Shown here in pieces: positions 8,032 to 16,827 of a DNA stretch of 64,000 nucleotides (its first letter is position 1; every line of letters begins with the position of its first letter). The DNA comes from Lancefieldella sp. Marseille-Q7238 (GTDB taxonomy: Bacteria > Actinomycetota > Coriobacteriia > Coriobacteriales > Atopobiaceae), in the NCBI RefSeq assembly GCF_949152215.1, contig NZ_OX424407.1, forward strand, positions 310,001 through 374,000, given 5' to 3'. Under the pieces are notes generated by a model. That model was not told the DNA's origin and did no database searches. It was given only the letters and a program-made list of their open reading frames with translations. The position numbers and the translations under genes are program-made.

Positions 8032-9399
8032 TTATTCTGCAACTTCTGTCACACGCGCCGCAAGCGAGCCTTCGGCAAGGCGCACCTCTATGGTTTGGCC
8101 CGCCTGAACGTCACGCGACCGCTTGAGGACATGTCCGCAGCTATCAACGGCAAGCGCGTAGCCGCGTCCCAAGACTTTCAGAGGCGAAAGCGCCTCGAGC
8201 TTGCCCGCCATAACGCCAAGCTGCCCTTCATACGGAACAAGCAGCTTTGTACCTACTGTCTGCAGGCGCTCGGATGCATGTCCTAGCATCTGTTTCTTTC
8301 TTTCCAACGCCAGCGGAAGCGCGTCATGCAGTCGCTGCTCCGTCTGAAGCAGATCAGTCCGACGCGAAACAAACAGATACATCGGATCGGAAAGACACTT
8401 CCGCTCAGCCAAAGCCTCAAAACGAATCCGCCACTGCCGAAGGTTGTTTTGTACAGCAAGATCCGCACGGCGAGAAGCACCTTCTGTCACCTGGGCATAT
8501 TCGGAAAGAATCGCCTCCATAGCTCCTGCAAGCCGGGATACGCGATCGTTGAAGGCCATCTGAAGCTCACTGATGGACGGCGCCACCGACTCAGCCGCGG
8601 CCGTTGGCGTTGACGTACGCCGGTCTGACACCATATCCACAATAGTGACATCGGGCTCATGGCCGATGCCGCTAATGACGGGTACCGGCGACGCGGCGAC
8701 TGCGCGAGCGACTGACTCATCGTTAAAGCACATGAGATCTTCAAACGATCCGCCACCTCGAACAAGTAGTATGGCGTCAGGGTTTGTGGATGCCGCAACA
8801 CCAAGAGCGCGAACAATGGTTGCGGGTGCATGCTCGCCTTGTACGGCGGCGCCCGTCACCTCAATCTCAACGAGAGGATTGCGCCGTGCAAGCGTACGTT
8901 TGACATCCTCTATAACGCTGCCGGAAAGAGACGTCACCACGCCAATGCGTGTACAAAAGCGAGGGATAGAACGCTTGTGGTCCTCATCCATCAGTCCTTC
9001 TCGCTCAAGCTTCTTTGCAAGCTCGGCGACTTTTTGCCGCAAATCTCCCTCACCAGCAACGGTAAGAGACGTTGCTACAAAGGAAAGCTTGCCGGAGCCC
9101 TTGTAGACGTCATAGCGACCAGTAACCTGCACCTTCATGCCATCGCGAAGCTTAACGCCGCTGGCAAGATAGATACCCTTCCATACGATAGCCGCCATGC
9201 TGGCGCTTGCGTCCTTGAGGTCAAAGTAACAGTGGCCGCTGCGAGCGTTTGGACCCCTGAAGCCGCTTACCTCTCCCACTACCGTCAACAGCGGAATGGT
9301 AGCGATATTTTCTTTGATGACGATAATAGCTTCGGAAACAGAAAGCGGCTCGGGCTCTTTTCTTTCCTTAACGGAGGCGTCCGGTACAGTCCAAGTCAT
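8032..9399 (-). CDS. xseA: Exodeoxyribonuclease VII large subunit
   Basis: The catalytic subunit of exonuclease VII, 455 residues. An N-terminal OB domain (about residues 15-110, with GEVSGFRGPNARSGHCYFDLKD) is followed by the exonuclease domain containing GVVTSLSGSVIEDVKRTLARR, VRGGGSFEDL and ISGIGHEPD. A long helical region and a C-terminal LGRGYAL segment complete the family architecture. AGGGA lies ahead of the ATG. It begins one base after the stop of the upstream YugP-like gene, so the three genes are probably one transcript. Confidence 0.95.
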   Translation of the reverse strand: MTWTVPDASVKERKEPEPLSVSEAIIVIKENIATIPLLTVVGEVSGFRGPNARSGHCYFDLKDASASMAAIVWKGIYLASGVKLRDGMKVQVTGRYDVYKGSGKLSFVATSLTVAGEGDLRQKVAELAKKLEREGLMDEDHKRSIPRFCTRIGVVTSLSGSVIEDVKRTLARRNPLVEIEVTGAAVQGEHAPATIVRALGVAASTNPDAILLVRGGGSFEDLMCFNDESVARAVAASPVPVISGIGHEPDVTIVDMVSDRRTSTPTAAAESVAPSISELQMAFNDRVSRLAGAMEAILSEYAQVTEGASRRADLAVQNNLRQWRIRFEALAERKCLSDPMYLFVSRRTDLLQTEQRLHDALPLALERKKQMLGHASERLQTVGTKLLVPYEGQLGVMAGKLEALSPLKVLGRGYALAVDSCGHVLKRSRDVQAGQTIEVRLAEGSLAARVTEVAE

Positions 9400-9400
9400 A

Positions 9401-10090
9401 TTAATCCCTGCTACGGCTATTTGAAATCAGATAGAGCAACTGAATTGCGGACACGAGCGCGGCAGCCACATAGGTCAGAGCGGCAGCCACCAGCACTTGT
9501 CGAGCGCCATTCTTATTGAACGTCGAAGGAACATGGGTGCCCAAATAGGCAAGACCGCGCCTTGACGCGTCAATCTCAACCGGCAGCGTCACAATTTGGA
9601 AGAGCACAGTTGCGGCATACAGCAAAATAGCTATCTGCGTCGCGCCGGCAATCCTAAACCATACGCCGGCGATAAAAACGTAGATCCACGCTGCCGAGGC
9701 GAGGTTGACTACAGGAACTAGCGCAGAGCGCAAGCGGGCAGGCCAAAAGCCGCGCGCCGTCTGCACCGCGTGTCCGGCCTCGTGACAGGCAACCGCGATA
9801 GACGCTACCGAGCTTTCTTCAAAGTTTGCATCGGAGAGATGCAAGACGTTGCTGCGCGGGTCATAATTGTCCGTAAGATTGCCCTCGATGCGCTCAATGC
9901 CAACGTTTTTTGCGCCCTCGTCGTCAAGCATACGCCGCGCCACATCGGCGCCCGTGCCCTGTATGCCAGAGGAAACTCGCGACCATTTCTTATACATGCT
10001 GTGGATGTACAGCTGAGCTAAGCCGCCAAGCGCCAAAGACCCCAGCACAAGCACCCAATAAAACATGTCCGAACCACCGTAGTAATACAT
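9401..10090 (-). CDS. YugP-type membrane zinc metallopeptidase
   Basis: A protein of about 229 residues of the YugP family (Zn_peptidase_2). It has an N-terminal membrane helix (FYWVLVLGSLALGGLAQLYI), the metal-binding motif HEAGH with the preceding VACHEAGHAVQ, and two or three further hydrophobic segments (SAAWIYVFIAGVWF, IAILLYAATVLFQIV, VAAALTYVAAALV). The glutamate of the motif is the expected catalytic base. Substrates of YugP are unknown. TTGGAG precedes the start; a GTG one codon earlier is the alternative. Directly upstream of xseA. Confidence 0.88.
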   Translation of the reverse strand: MYYYGGSDMFYWVLVLGSLALGGLAQLYIHSMYKKWSRVSSGIQGTGADVARRMLDDEGAKNVGIERIEGNLTDNYDPRSNVLHLSDANFEESSVASIAVACHEAGHAVQTARGFWPARLRSALVPVVNLASAAWIYVFIAGVWFRIAGATQIAILLYAATVLFQIVTLPVEIDASRRGLAYLGTHVPSTFNKNGARQVLVAAALTYVAAALVSAIQLLYLISNSRSRD

Positions 10091-10160
10091 CACTCTCCAA
10101 TCATTCGATTGAAAGAAGTGTACCCTTTGTACCGGACAACAATCAGATTACCGCTCGCGA

Positions 10161-10264
10161 GTGCGTCCCCGGGACGCCGTCTGCGAGCGCGCCTCCTCAG
10201 AGAGCCGCCTATGGGTGTATCTCCCCGGGAGCACCGTCTGCGAGCGTGTCTCCCTTAGAGAAGC
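10161..10264. repeat. About 54-bp tandem duplication spanning the RNase D stop codon
   Basis: Two units (about 10161-10205 and 10215-10264) share TCCCCGGGA and CCGTCTGCGAGCG and end in related CTC-TAGAGA blocks. The right unit contains the stop codon of the RNase D-like gene (10255-10257). It fills most of the gap between that gene and the metallopeptidase. Confidence 0.8.
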
Positions 10265-11433
10265 TCCACGCGACCATTTTTGACGGTAAGGCCCACTTCA
10301 CCTGCAAGCAGACCGAGAAGCTCTTTGCCAACCACTTCAAACCGCCAGCTGCCCGCAAGCTTCGCGTCCTCTTTTTGCGCCAAGAGATCCGCCAGATCTC
10401 CCTTATTGGCAATCAGCTGAGGGGCTATCCCCTCTTTTTCGGCCACAATCTTGACCAGCGCGTACATGAGGTCGATAACACCCTCAGCTCCCATGGCGGG
10501 ACGGGTGTGGTGCTCAATGGCCGGACAGAGCTCTGCAGGAAGCTCTTTTCCCCTTCTGATAGCATGCAAAAGCTTACTCACAGACTCTTGCGAGAGAGAT
10601 TCCGTCCCACGGATCTTATGGAGCTTCTCGGGCGTACCCGGCACGCGGCGGCACAGTTCCACCAACACCTCATCGGAGAGGATCCATTTGCGCGGGACGT
10701 TGCGCCGGGCGGCAAGGGCTTCTCGCCACGCACATACCTCCCTTGCTATAGCCATCTGTCTTCTGGTCAACGAACTTGACCGTTTGAGATGCAGATAGGC
10801 CTCGCGCGGGTCGCGCCTGAAGTGCTCAATGGCGGTGTAGTCGTTCATCTCGGGCATAAGCCATCCCAGGCGGTCCGTCTTAACGAGACGGTCATACATT
10901 TGACGGTAGATATCCGGCAGATACCGAACGTCATCCTCGGCATAGGTGAGCTGTTCGGGATCGAGGGGCCGCCGCGACCAATCCGTCAGAGATTCCGCCT
11001 TAGCCAGGTGAACACCGGTATAACGCTCAACCACAGAGGCGTAACTCGCCTGTTGGCGCATGCCTAAAAACGCCGCTGCGAGCTGCGTGTCAAAAACCGG
11101 CGCGCAGGCGCAATTCATACCCTCAAGGAGCACCTCAAGATCCTGTGAACAGGCATGGATAACCTTTATGATGGCTTCATCTTCGAGAAGTGCCTTGAGC
11201 GGAGAGAGATTGTTGATGCGCAGAGGGTCTATCGCCGCAATCTCCTCTCCAGTTGAAACCTGTACAAGGCACAGCTGCGGATAATAGGTTTTCTCGCGGA
11301 GAAACTCCGTGTCAACAGCGAGCACACGCGCATGCGCGGCTCGGGCACAAAACGAAGCAAGTTCTTCTTGCGTAGATATATACAAAGCATCCCATTCGAC
11401 GACAGTTACGCTACCATCAGATATAGCAGACAT
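10255..11433 (-). CDS. rnd: Ribonuclease D-like 3'-5' exonuclease with HRDC domain
   Basis: A DEDD-family exonuclease expected to trim RNA 3' ends. The exonuclease domain shows LAVDTEFLREKTYYPQLCL (first acidic pair), HACSQDLEVL (third motif) and YAEDDVRYL (fourth, with Tyr). An HRDC-like region follows (REALAARRNVPRKWILSDEVL) and the remainder is helical. The start is uncertain: the frame stays open to 11508 but the extension encodes a 27-bp repeat and has no clear ribosome site, so I place it at the methionine of 11433. A tandem repeat spans the stop. Divergent from the diacylglycerol-kinase-like gene. Confidence 0.87.
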   Translation of the reverse strand: MSAISDGSVTVVEWDALYISTQEELASFCARAAHARVLAVDTEFLREKTYYPQLCLVQVSTGEEIAAIDPLRINNLSPLKALLEDEAIIKVIHACSQDLEVLLEGMNCACAPVFDTQLAAAFLGMRQQASYASVVERYTGVHLAKAESLTDWSRRPLDPEQLTYAEDDVRYLPDIYRQMYDRLVKTDRLGWLMPEMNDYTAIEHFRRDPREAYLHLKRSSSLTRRQMAIAREVCAWREALAARRNVPRKWILSDEVLVELCRRVPGTPEKLHKIRGTESLSQESVSKLLHAIRRGKELPAELCPAIEHHTRPAMGAEGVIDLMYALVKIVAEKEGIAPQLIANKGDLADLLAQKEDAKLAGSWRFEVVGKELLGLLAGEVGLTVKNGRVELL

Positions 11434-11491
11434 GACAAACACGACAGACATGCCGGACACGATAGACATGACAGACGTGCCGGACATGCCG
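11429..11491. repeat. 27-bp tandem repeat between rnd and the divergent kinase gene
   Basis: Two and a third units of 27 bases (11429-11455, 11456-11482, 11483-11491) each begin GACA and end TGCCG. On the minus strand they stay in frame with rnd and would encode a low-complexity SVMSIVSGMSVV-type leader. They may be untranslated 5' sequence. Confidence 0.8.
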
Positions 11492-11534
11492 CTTTTAATG
11501 ATACCCAATATACGTGTCAGCCCTAAGGAGTCTT

Positions 11535-12455
11535 ATGCGTTCCCTTATCATTCATAATCCACAATCCGGATTCGGCTCCGACGCCGTATATGAGTTCGAG
11601 CGAGCGCTGCTTGAGGGTGGCGATGAATGCGTTATGCGCATCATGGATGATTCCTGGATACCTCAGCAAGCCGTCCTTGATGCGGAATCATTTGACCGTA
11701 TCATCATTTCAGGCGGCGATGGAACAGTTGCCCATCTGATGTATGCGCTTCGCGGAAGCAGCGTTCCCGTATGCGTCTTTCCTTCCGGCACGGCAAACCT
11801 GATTTGCGCAAGTATCGGCAACGCTCACGAGCCAGCCGCTCTCGCGCTTGCGGTCAGGCGTGGACACACAACGAAGCTTGACCTTGGCGAAATTTCATGG
11901 ATCTCCGAGACTGGCGTCGCTCACACGCACGGCATCGCCCTCATGGCGGGCAGCGGCCTTGACGCCCAGCTTATGCGTACTGCTATCCCGCACAAAAAGA
12001 TCTTCGGAGAGGCAGCCTACTTCACCGCTGCCCTTTCCAATCTCACTCCAGATGTTCAGACATTCACAATCACCGTTGACGGCATCACGCATGAGCGCCA
12101 AGGAATCGCCTGCCTGATAGCAAACAGCGCCAAGTTCCAGGCGGATATTGAGCTTCTTCCGGGAGTTCGTATGGACGATGGGCTCCTCAGCGTCATCGTT
12201 CTTGAAACCAAAATGACAGCTGAGTTGGTGAAGCCTCTCTTTACCGGCATTTTTGATCGCAGCGGGAAAACGCTGGGACGCCCCCATATCGAGGGCTTTC
12301 ACGGACGAGAAATTCACATTGAGATATCCTCACCCATTCCCGTTGAAGTCGACGGAGAGGTCTTTCCCGACGAGGCTCACGCACTTGACGCGCGAGTGCT
12401 ACCAAAGGCGTGTACAGTCATTGTTGACTCCATGAGTCCGTACGCGCAGCAATAA
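11535..12455 (+). CDS. Diacylglycerol kinase-like lipid kinase (DagK/YegS family)
   Basis: A 306-residue member of the DAGK catalytic family that phosphorylates lipid or sphingoid-type substrates at the membrane. Motifs are IIHNPQSGFGSDA at the N-terminus, the nucleotide-binding SGGDGTVAHLM near residues 64-74, FPSGTANLI near 90-98, and the C-terminal PVEVDGEVFPDE strand. TAAGGAG precedes the start at 11535. Which lipid is the substrate cannot be told. The 215 bases after it to the next gene hold only short GC-rich repeats such as GCTGTAGCG twice. Confidence 0.9.
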   Translation: MRSLIIHNPQSGFGSDAVYEFERALLEGGDECVMRIMDDSWIPQQAVLDAESFDRIIISGGDGTVAHLMYALRGSSVPVCVFPSGTANLICASIGNAHEPAALALAVRRGHTTKLDLGEISWISETGVAHTHGIALMAGSGLDAQLMRTAIPHKKIFGEAAYFTAALSNLTPDVQTFTITVDGITHERQGIACLIANSAKFQADIELLPGVRMDDGLLSVIVLETKMTAELVKPLFTGIFDRSGKTLGRPHIEGFHGREIHIEISSPIPVEVDGEVFPDEAHALDARVLPKACTVIVDSMSPYAQQ

Positions 12456-12670
12456 ACTCAGGCGCTGAGCTCCTCTCAACGTGGCACCGTGTTATCGCAC
12501 GGCAAGCGTACCGCTGTAGCGCTGTAGCGCCGTGTCACCACACAGCGGCCGTGACGCCGCGGCGCGATTCTTACGCGTAGCATAGTTTTTACAAGGACAG
12601 CGATTCTTACAATATTGTCATATAACGGCAAAAAACGTTGACGCAGCGCCTCTTTTCTCGCTACTCTTTT

Positions 12671-13186
12671 ATGCGTCAGAACAACACATGGCAAAGGGAC
12701 GTCTTGGTAGAGATTGCCGAAATACGCGAGAAGTTCGATGAGCTTGCACGCCCGACCCTGCAGTCGGGACGCCTGTATCAGCTGGCGGCTTTTGTGCAGC
12801 ACGGCACCACCACCACGCTCGACCACGTCATTGCCGTCGCGTATACCAGCCTGTTTACAGCGCTTTCAAGCGGAATGCAGGTCAACGAGGGCGAGCTGGT
12901 GCGCGGAGCTCTGCTTCACGACTACTACCTCTACGACTGGCATGATTGCAAGGCCGCTCCCGACAAATGGCATGGATTCACTCATCCCCGCCACGCGCTC
13001 AATAACGCCCGAGCGGATTTTCCCGATCTGTCTCCTCTTGAACAAGACATTATCCTGCACCATATGTTTCCGCTGGTTCCCATTCCGCCACGCAGCAAAG
13101 AAGCGTGGATTGTCTCGGCCTGCGACAAACTGTGTTCGTCAGCCGAAACGATGTTTGGCAACCCCTACGCAAAAGGCGGTCGCTAA
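12671..13186 (+). CDS. HD-domain phosphohydrolase-like protein
   Basis: About 171 residues with an HD metal-binding pattern: H in TLDHVIAVAYTS, HD in GALLHDYYLYDWHD, H in GFTHPRHAL and HH in IILHHMFPL. HD proteins of this size hydrolyse nucleotide or phosphate esters, but the substrate is unknown. The start at 12671 is the first ATG with the conserved N-terminus; a TTG at 12638 is possible. Its stop overlaps the start of the following membrane gene (TAATG), implying co-translation. Confidence 0.8.
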   Translation: MRQNNTWQRDVLVEIAEIREKFDELARPTLQSGRLYQLAAFVQHGTTTTLDHVIAVAYTSLFTALSSGMQVNEGELVRGALLHDYYLYDWHDCKAAPDKWHGFTHPRHALNNARADFPDLSPLEQDIILHHMFPLVPIPPRSKEAWIVSACDKLCSSAETMFGNPYAKGGR

Positions 13187-13815
13187 TGGAGTCGATTATC
13201 GCTGCTTTTTCGGGTCTTCTCGCCGTTGATCTTGGGTGGGGCATCTTAAGGCAGATGATTCCCCAGGTTATCCTCATGTTTGCCATCATTTCGGTGGGAG
13301 GCTGGATATACGAAACCGCTTATTGCTCCTTGGTCGAGCACGGCTTTTCGCGCCGCGGCTTCCTCTTTGGCCCCAGCTGTCCTATCTACGGCGTCGGTGC
13401 GGTGTCCGTCTGGATTACGCTTGGAAGTCTCGACAATCCCGTGCTCGTCTTTGTCCTAGGTGGCCTCATGGCGACCATTCTGGAGTATTCCACAGGCCTT
13501 ATCCTAGAGCGGCGCTTTCATCGCACGTGGTGGGACTACTCGATGTTTCGCTATAACATCAAGGGTCGCATCTGTCCGCAGGCCTCGCTTGTGTTTGGAG
13601 CGTTCTCCGTAGTGACAGTCTTTTTTATCGCTCCGGGACTACTGTCTTTGTTCTCGCTGGTTCCGATTGATACGCTAAATATCCTAGCTGGCATTGTCGG
13701 ACTTGCCTACTTTATCGATACCGCAGCGAGCCTGATCTACCTCACGCCCGCCGGCTCCGCGCGAACGGCTCTTCTTGCCCAAGAGATTCGCACGCATATT
13801 CGCTCTCGCATGTAA
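13186..13815 (+). CDS. Polytopic membrane protein, putative ABC-transporter type IV (CmpB/DUF1113)
   Basis: A 209-residue integral membrane protein with about five hydrophobic segments, the first from about residue 25 (IPQVILMFAIISVGGWIYETAYCSL). The pattern WIYET, RRGFLFGP-CPIYG-G, LEYSTGLILERRFH-WWDYS and N-KGRICP matches the PF06541 family, whose members are called putative ABC-transporter type IV but have no proven function. It overlaps the HD gene by one base and is followed within 20 bases by a thioesterase gene. Confidence 0.82.
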   Translation: MESIIAAFSGLLAVDLGWGILRQMIPQVILMFAIISVGGWIYETAYCSLVEHGFSRRGFLFGPSCPIYGVGAVSVWITLGSLDNPVLVFVLGGLMATILEYSTGLILERRFHRTWWDYSMFRYNIKGRICPQASLVFGAFSVVTVFFIAPGLLSLFSLVPIDTLNILAGIVGLAYFIDTAASLIYLTPAGSARTALLAQEIRTHIRSRM

Positions 13816-13834
13816 CAATTCGCATTGGAGTTCC

Positions 13835-14554
13835 ATGTATACCCTTGAAAGCCGTGTCCGCTACAGTGAGTGTAACGAAACGGGCACGTTGTCGCTTGTC
13901 AGCGCTATGAACTACCTTCAGGACTGCTCGTCATTTCACTCCGAAAGCATCGGCCGCGGCTTTGATGTGTTGGCTCACGAAGGCCTGGCGTGGGTTCTCG
14001 CCGCGTGGCAGATAGAAATAACCCGACTTCCCCGCTTTGGCGAGAAAATCACCGTTGGCACATGGGCGTACGATCTGAGCGGACTTTCGGCATCACGCTG
14101 CTTTGTTATACGCGACCATACGGGCGCTTCTGTGCTGCGTGCTGAGTCCACGTGGTACATGATTGATACCGTCGCCGGCAAAGTTACCCGCATTCCCCAA
14201 AGCGAACAGGCCTACCTGGACGGAACGCCCCGCCTTGCAATGCCACCGATGCCCAAGCGTATTTCTCTGAAGGGCTCGGCGCAGAGCGCCCCGCACATAC
14301 TCGTCACGCAGCAACATCTCGACACCAACCGGCATGTCAATAATGCCCAGTACGTCATGATGGCGCTCGACGCTTTAGGCGAGACCGGCCAGACTTGCTG
14401 TGGGCTGCATCGCATCATCGTGCAGTACCGCCGCCAGGCTCACCTTGATGACAGCATCACGCCTCGCATTTTCCGTGATGAAGCAGGTATCAGCGTTTCC
14501 CTTGACGACACAGCCGGCAAAGCATATGCGATAGTTCGTCTGGAGGACAAATAA
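13835..14554 (+). CDS. Acyl-ACP thioesterase family protein
   Basis: A 239-residue double hot-dog protein of the acyl-ACP thioesterase family, expected to release fatty acids from acyl carrier protein. The N-terminal half has RVRYSECNETGTLSL and AWVLAAWQIEI; the second half has the substrate-side LDTNRHVNNAQYV with the conserved Asn-His. TTGGAG precedes the ATG. It shares a TAATG junction with the Nudix gene. Chain-length preference cannot be read from sequence. Confidence 0.87.
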   Translation: MYTLESRVRYSECNETGTLSLVSAMNYLQDCSSFHSESIGRGFDVLAHEGLAWVLAAWQIEITRLPRFGEKITVGTWAYDLSGLSASRCFVIRDHTGASVLRAESTWYMIDTVAGKVTRIPQSEQAYLDGTPRLAMPPMPKRISLKGSAQSAPHILVTQQHLDTNRHVNNAQYVMMALDALGETGQTCCGLHRIIVQYRRQAHLDDSITPRIFRDEAGISVSLDDTAGKAYAIVRLEDK

Positions 14555-15054
14555 TGACCGAGAAGAACAACGCGTCCGGCAGGCCTGCCACATCTGCTAA
14601 ACACGCCAAACCTACCACGTCTGCCACATCCACCAAACCTGCCAAACACGTTGTCGCCGCCATCATCTACCGCGACAATACCATTCTGGCCGCATGCCGC
14701 TCTGAAGACCAGGATCAAGGCGGTCTTTGGGAGTTTGCCGGCGGAAAGATTGAGGCCGGCGAGTCACCTGAAACTGCTCTGCGTCGTGAGATTCGTGAAG
14801 AACTTGGCGCTGAGCTGCAGCTTATTCTTCCTTATGACACGGTCGACTATAACTATCCCGAGTTTCATCTTTGCATGGAAGTTTTCATTTGCACCCTGGC
14901 GCCTGGCGAAGAGCCGCGCAAGCTCATCCACTCAGAGCTTCGCTGGCTTTCTCCAAGCGAGCTTCTCGATGTCGCATGGCTTCCGGCCGACGAGAATCTC
15001 GTCATGACACTCGGCACCCTTTGGGATGACATTTTTGAGAGTCAGCATCTGTAA
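14554..15054 (+). CDS. Nudix hydrolase (MutT-like)
   Basis: A 166-residue Nudix protein. The Nudix box (GX5EX7REUXEEXGU) is intact, with GGKIEAGESPETALRREI and the following REELGAE near residues 63-85. MutT-type enzymes remove oxidised nucleotides such as 8-oxo-dGTP. Residues 8-31 are low complexity (repeated K-P/T-S-A) and come from a degenerate repeat in the DNA; the family domain starts at about residue 32. The stop is followed by a 14-bp tandem repeat. Confidence 0.9.
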   Translation: MTEKNNASGRPATSAKHAKPTTSATSTKPAKHVVAAIIYRDNTILAACRSEDQDQGGLWEFAGGKIEAGESPETALRREIREELGAELQLILPYDTVDYNYPEFHLCMEVFICTLAPGEEPRKLIHSELRWLSPSELLDVAWLPADENLVMTLGTLWDDIFESQHL

Positions 15055-15078
15055 TCGAGTACTATGGAAGATGGCACT

Positions 15079-15148
15079 TTGAGGTTTTCCGATTGAAATT
15101 CTCCGGTTGAGGTTTTCTAATTGAGGTTTTCTGGTTGAGGTTCTTCTC
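15079..15148. repeat. 14-bp tandem repeat, five units
   Basis: Five consecutive 14-base units begin TTGA (15079, 15093, 15107, 15121, 15135); consensus TTGAGGTTTTCTGG. It fills the gap between the Nudix gene and thyA and ends just before the thyA ribosome site (GAAAGGGCAGC). Confidence 0.93.
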
Positions 15149-15177
15149 GTCACACGCGAGAAACGAAAGGGCAGCGT

Positions 15178-16026
15178 ATGAGCAAAGCTGACGACATTTT
15201 TATCACAATGTGCTCGGATATCATTGAGCACGGCACCACCACTGAAGGAGAGAAGGTTCGCCCGCATTGGGAGGACGGGACTCCAGCGTATACGATTAAG
15301 AAATTTGGCGTCTGCAACCGCTATGACCTGCGTAAAGAGTTTCCCGCTTTGACGCTCAGGCGTACCGCCCTCAAGAGTGCTATGGACGAAATTCTCTGGA
15401 TCTACCAGAAGAAATCCAACAATGTTCATGACCTGAACTCTCACATTTGGGACGCGTGGGCGGACGAGACGGGCTCCATTGGCAAAGCATACGGTTATCA
15501 GGTGGGTCAGATATCTCACTATGCTGATGGCGATTTTGACCAGATGGATCGGGTGCTGCGCGATCTCCGCGAAAATCCGTTCAGCCGACGCATCATGACC
15601 AACCTGTACACGTTCGCGGATCTTTCTGAGATGAATCTCTATCCGTGCGCGTTCAACGCCATCTACAATGTCACGCAGGAATCGGGCGCCGAAAAGCCTA
15701 CGCTAAACCTGCTGCTGGTGCAGCGCAGCCAGGATATTCTCGCTGCCAACAACTGGAACGTCTGTCAGTACGCTATCTTGCTCATGATGGTGGCGCAAGT
15801 CAGCGGGATGCAGGCCGGCGAGCTGGTGCATATGATTTCCGACGCTCACATCTACGACCGCCACGTTGATATCGTTAAAGAATTGATTTCTCGCCCGACC
15901 TTTGACGCGCCAAAGGTCAGCCTGAACCCTAACGTTACCAATTTCTACGACTTCACCACTGATGATCTTATTGTCGAGGATTATCAGCACGGGCCGCAGG
16001 TCAAAAACATTCCGATTGCTGTTTAG
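15178..16026 (+). CDS. thyA: Thymidylate synthase
   Basis: Methylates dUMP to dTMP using methylene-tetrahydrofolate, producing dihydrofolate that FolA, encoded next, reduces. The 282-residue product has the catalytic cysteine in LYPCAFNAIYNV and the folate/dUMP site RSQDILAANNWNVCQYAILL. The residue after the catalytic PC is Ala rather than the His of the E. coli enzyme, as in the Bacillus/phage phi3T-type branch. GAAAGGG precedes the start. A 26-bp duplication spans the stop. Confidence 0.95.
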   Translation: MSKADDIFITMCSDIIEHGTTTEGEKVRPHWEDGTPAYTIKKFGVCNRYDLRKEFPALTLRRTALKSAMDEILWIYQKKSNNVHDLNSHIWDAWADETGSIGKAYGYQVGQISHYADGDFDQMDRVLRDLRENPFSRRIMTNLYTFADLSEMNLYPCAFNAIYNVTQESGAEKPTLNLLLVQRSQDILAANNWNVCQYAILLMMVAQVSGMQAGELVHMISDAHIYDRHVDIVKELISRPTFDAPKVSLNPNVTNFYDFTTDDLIVEDYQHGPQVKNIPIAV

Positions 16027-16073
16027 CGGCGCTGCACGTTCTTGCGGCTTAACGGTGCTGCACGTTCCTAGAG
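16022..16073. repeat. 26-bp tandem duplication spanning the thyA stop codon
   Basis: Units 16022-16047 and 16048-16073 share GCTGCACGTTC and each has a stop triplet (TAG, then TAA) at the same place in the unit. A smaller 12-base duplication (16071-16082, 16083-16094) runs on into the folA start. Confidence 0.85.
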
Positions 16074-16091
16074 AATTTCTTGGAGAATTAC

Positions 16092-16583
16092 ATGAATGCG
16101 ATTGTTTCCGTAACGCGCAATTGGGGCATTGGGTGCGATGGAGATTTGCTCATCCCCAATAAAGCGGACATGAAGTACTTTGTTGAGCACACCCGTGGAT
16201 GCACGGTCATCATGGGGCGGCGCACCTTTGAGAGTTTTCCCGGCGGGCCTTTGAAAGGGCGGCGCAACATCGTCATCACCCGAGATTTGTCTTGGACGCA
16301 CGACGGCGTTGAGGTCGTCTCATCCCCTGCGGCGGCGCTGTCTCTTGTCGCCTCAGAGCCAAGCGAGAAGGTCTGGCTTATCGGGGGCGCCTCTGTGTAT
16401 CGGGCGATGCTTCCCAACTGCACATTCGCTTTTGTAACGAAACACGACATTGAGGTTCCGGCTGACTCATACTTTCCCGATTTGGACGCCGACCCGGCGT
16501 GGCGTGTTGTTGCTATCGAGAAGGGCGGCGTGACTCCCGAAGGTGTGGCTTTCGAATTTGTCACATACGAGCAGGTGAAGTAA
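16092..16583 (+). CDS. folA: Dihydrofolate reductase
   Basis: Reduces dihydrofolate to tetrahydrofolate with NADPH, completing the cycle begun by ThyA. The 163-residue product has NWGIGCDGDLLI near the N-terminus, IMGRRTFESFP for cofactor binding, and the WLIGGASVY glycine-rich motif. TTGGAG lies ahead of the ATG at 16092; the upstream in-frame ATG at 16080 overlaps that site and is not preferred. thyA-folA pairing is the usual arrangement. Confidence 0.95.
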   Translation: MNAIVSVTRNWGIGCDGDLLIPNKADMKYFVEHTRGCTVIMGRRTFESFPGGPLKGRRNIVITRDLSWTHDGVEVVSSPAAALSLVASEPSEKVWLIGGASVYRAMLPNCTFAFVTKHDIEVPADSYFPDLDADPAWRVVAIEKGGVTPEGVAFEFVTYEQVK

Positions 16584-16610
16584 CCGGGGCAAGTGTCTAC
16601 AAACCCCGCC

Positions 16611-16660
16611 AAAATGGAGTTTTAAAGTAGATTTCTAAAATGAAATTTTAATACTGAGCG
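16611..16660. repeat. 25-bp imperfect duplication after folA
   Basis: Two AT-rich units (16611-16636 and 16637-16660) begin AAAATG and share TTTTAA. They lie 28 bases beyond the folA stop. Confidence 0.6.
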
Positions 16661-16733
16661 TCGCGAGGTCTTCTCGCCATCACATCAAACTTGAAATTTT
16701 ATCATCTATATCCTGCAGTTTTTCCGACGATAC

Positions 16734-16796
16734 CGTCAACGGTCAGATACCCGTCAAACACAGGTCAGACATCTGTCAAGCATCTGCCAGATACAG
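16734..16796. repeat. About 22-bp repeats upstream of the DUF559-like gene
   Basis: Three units starting with GTCAA and containing a CAGA-ACC/CAGACAT/CAGATAC block (about 16734-16752, 16753-16774, 16775-16796). They are imperfect and lie in the 280-base leader region between folA and the next gene. I see no other gene in that gap. Confidence 0.65.
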
Positions 16797-16827
16797 GTCA
16801 AATTATCGCAAGGTTCATCAAGAATAA

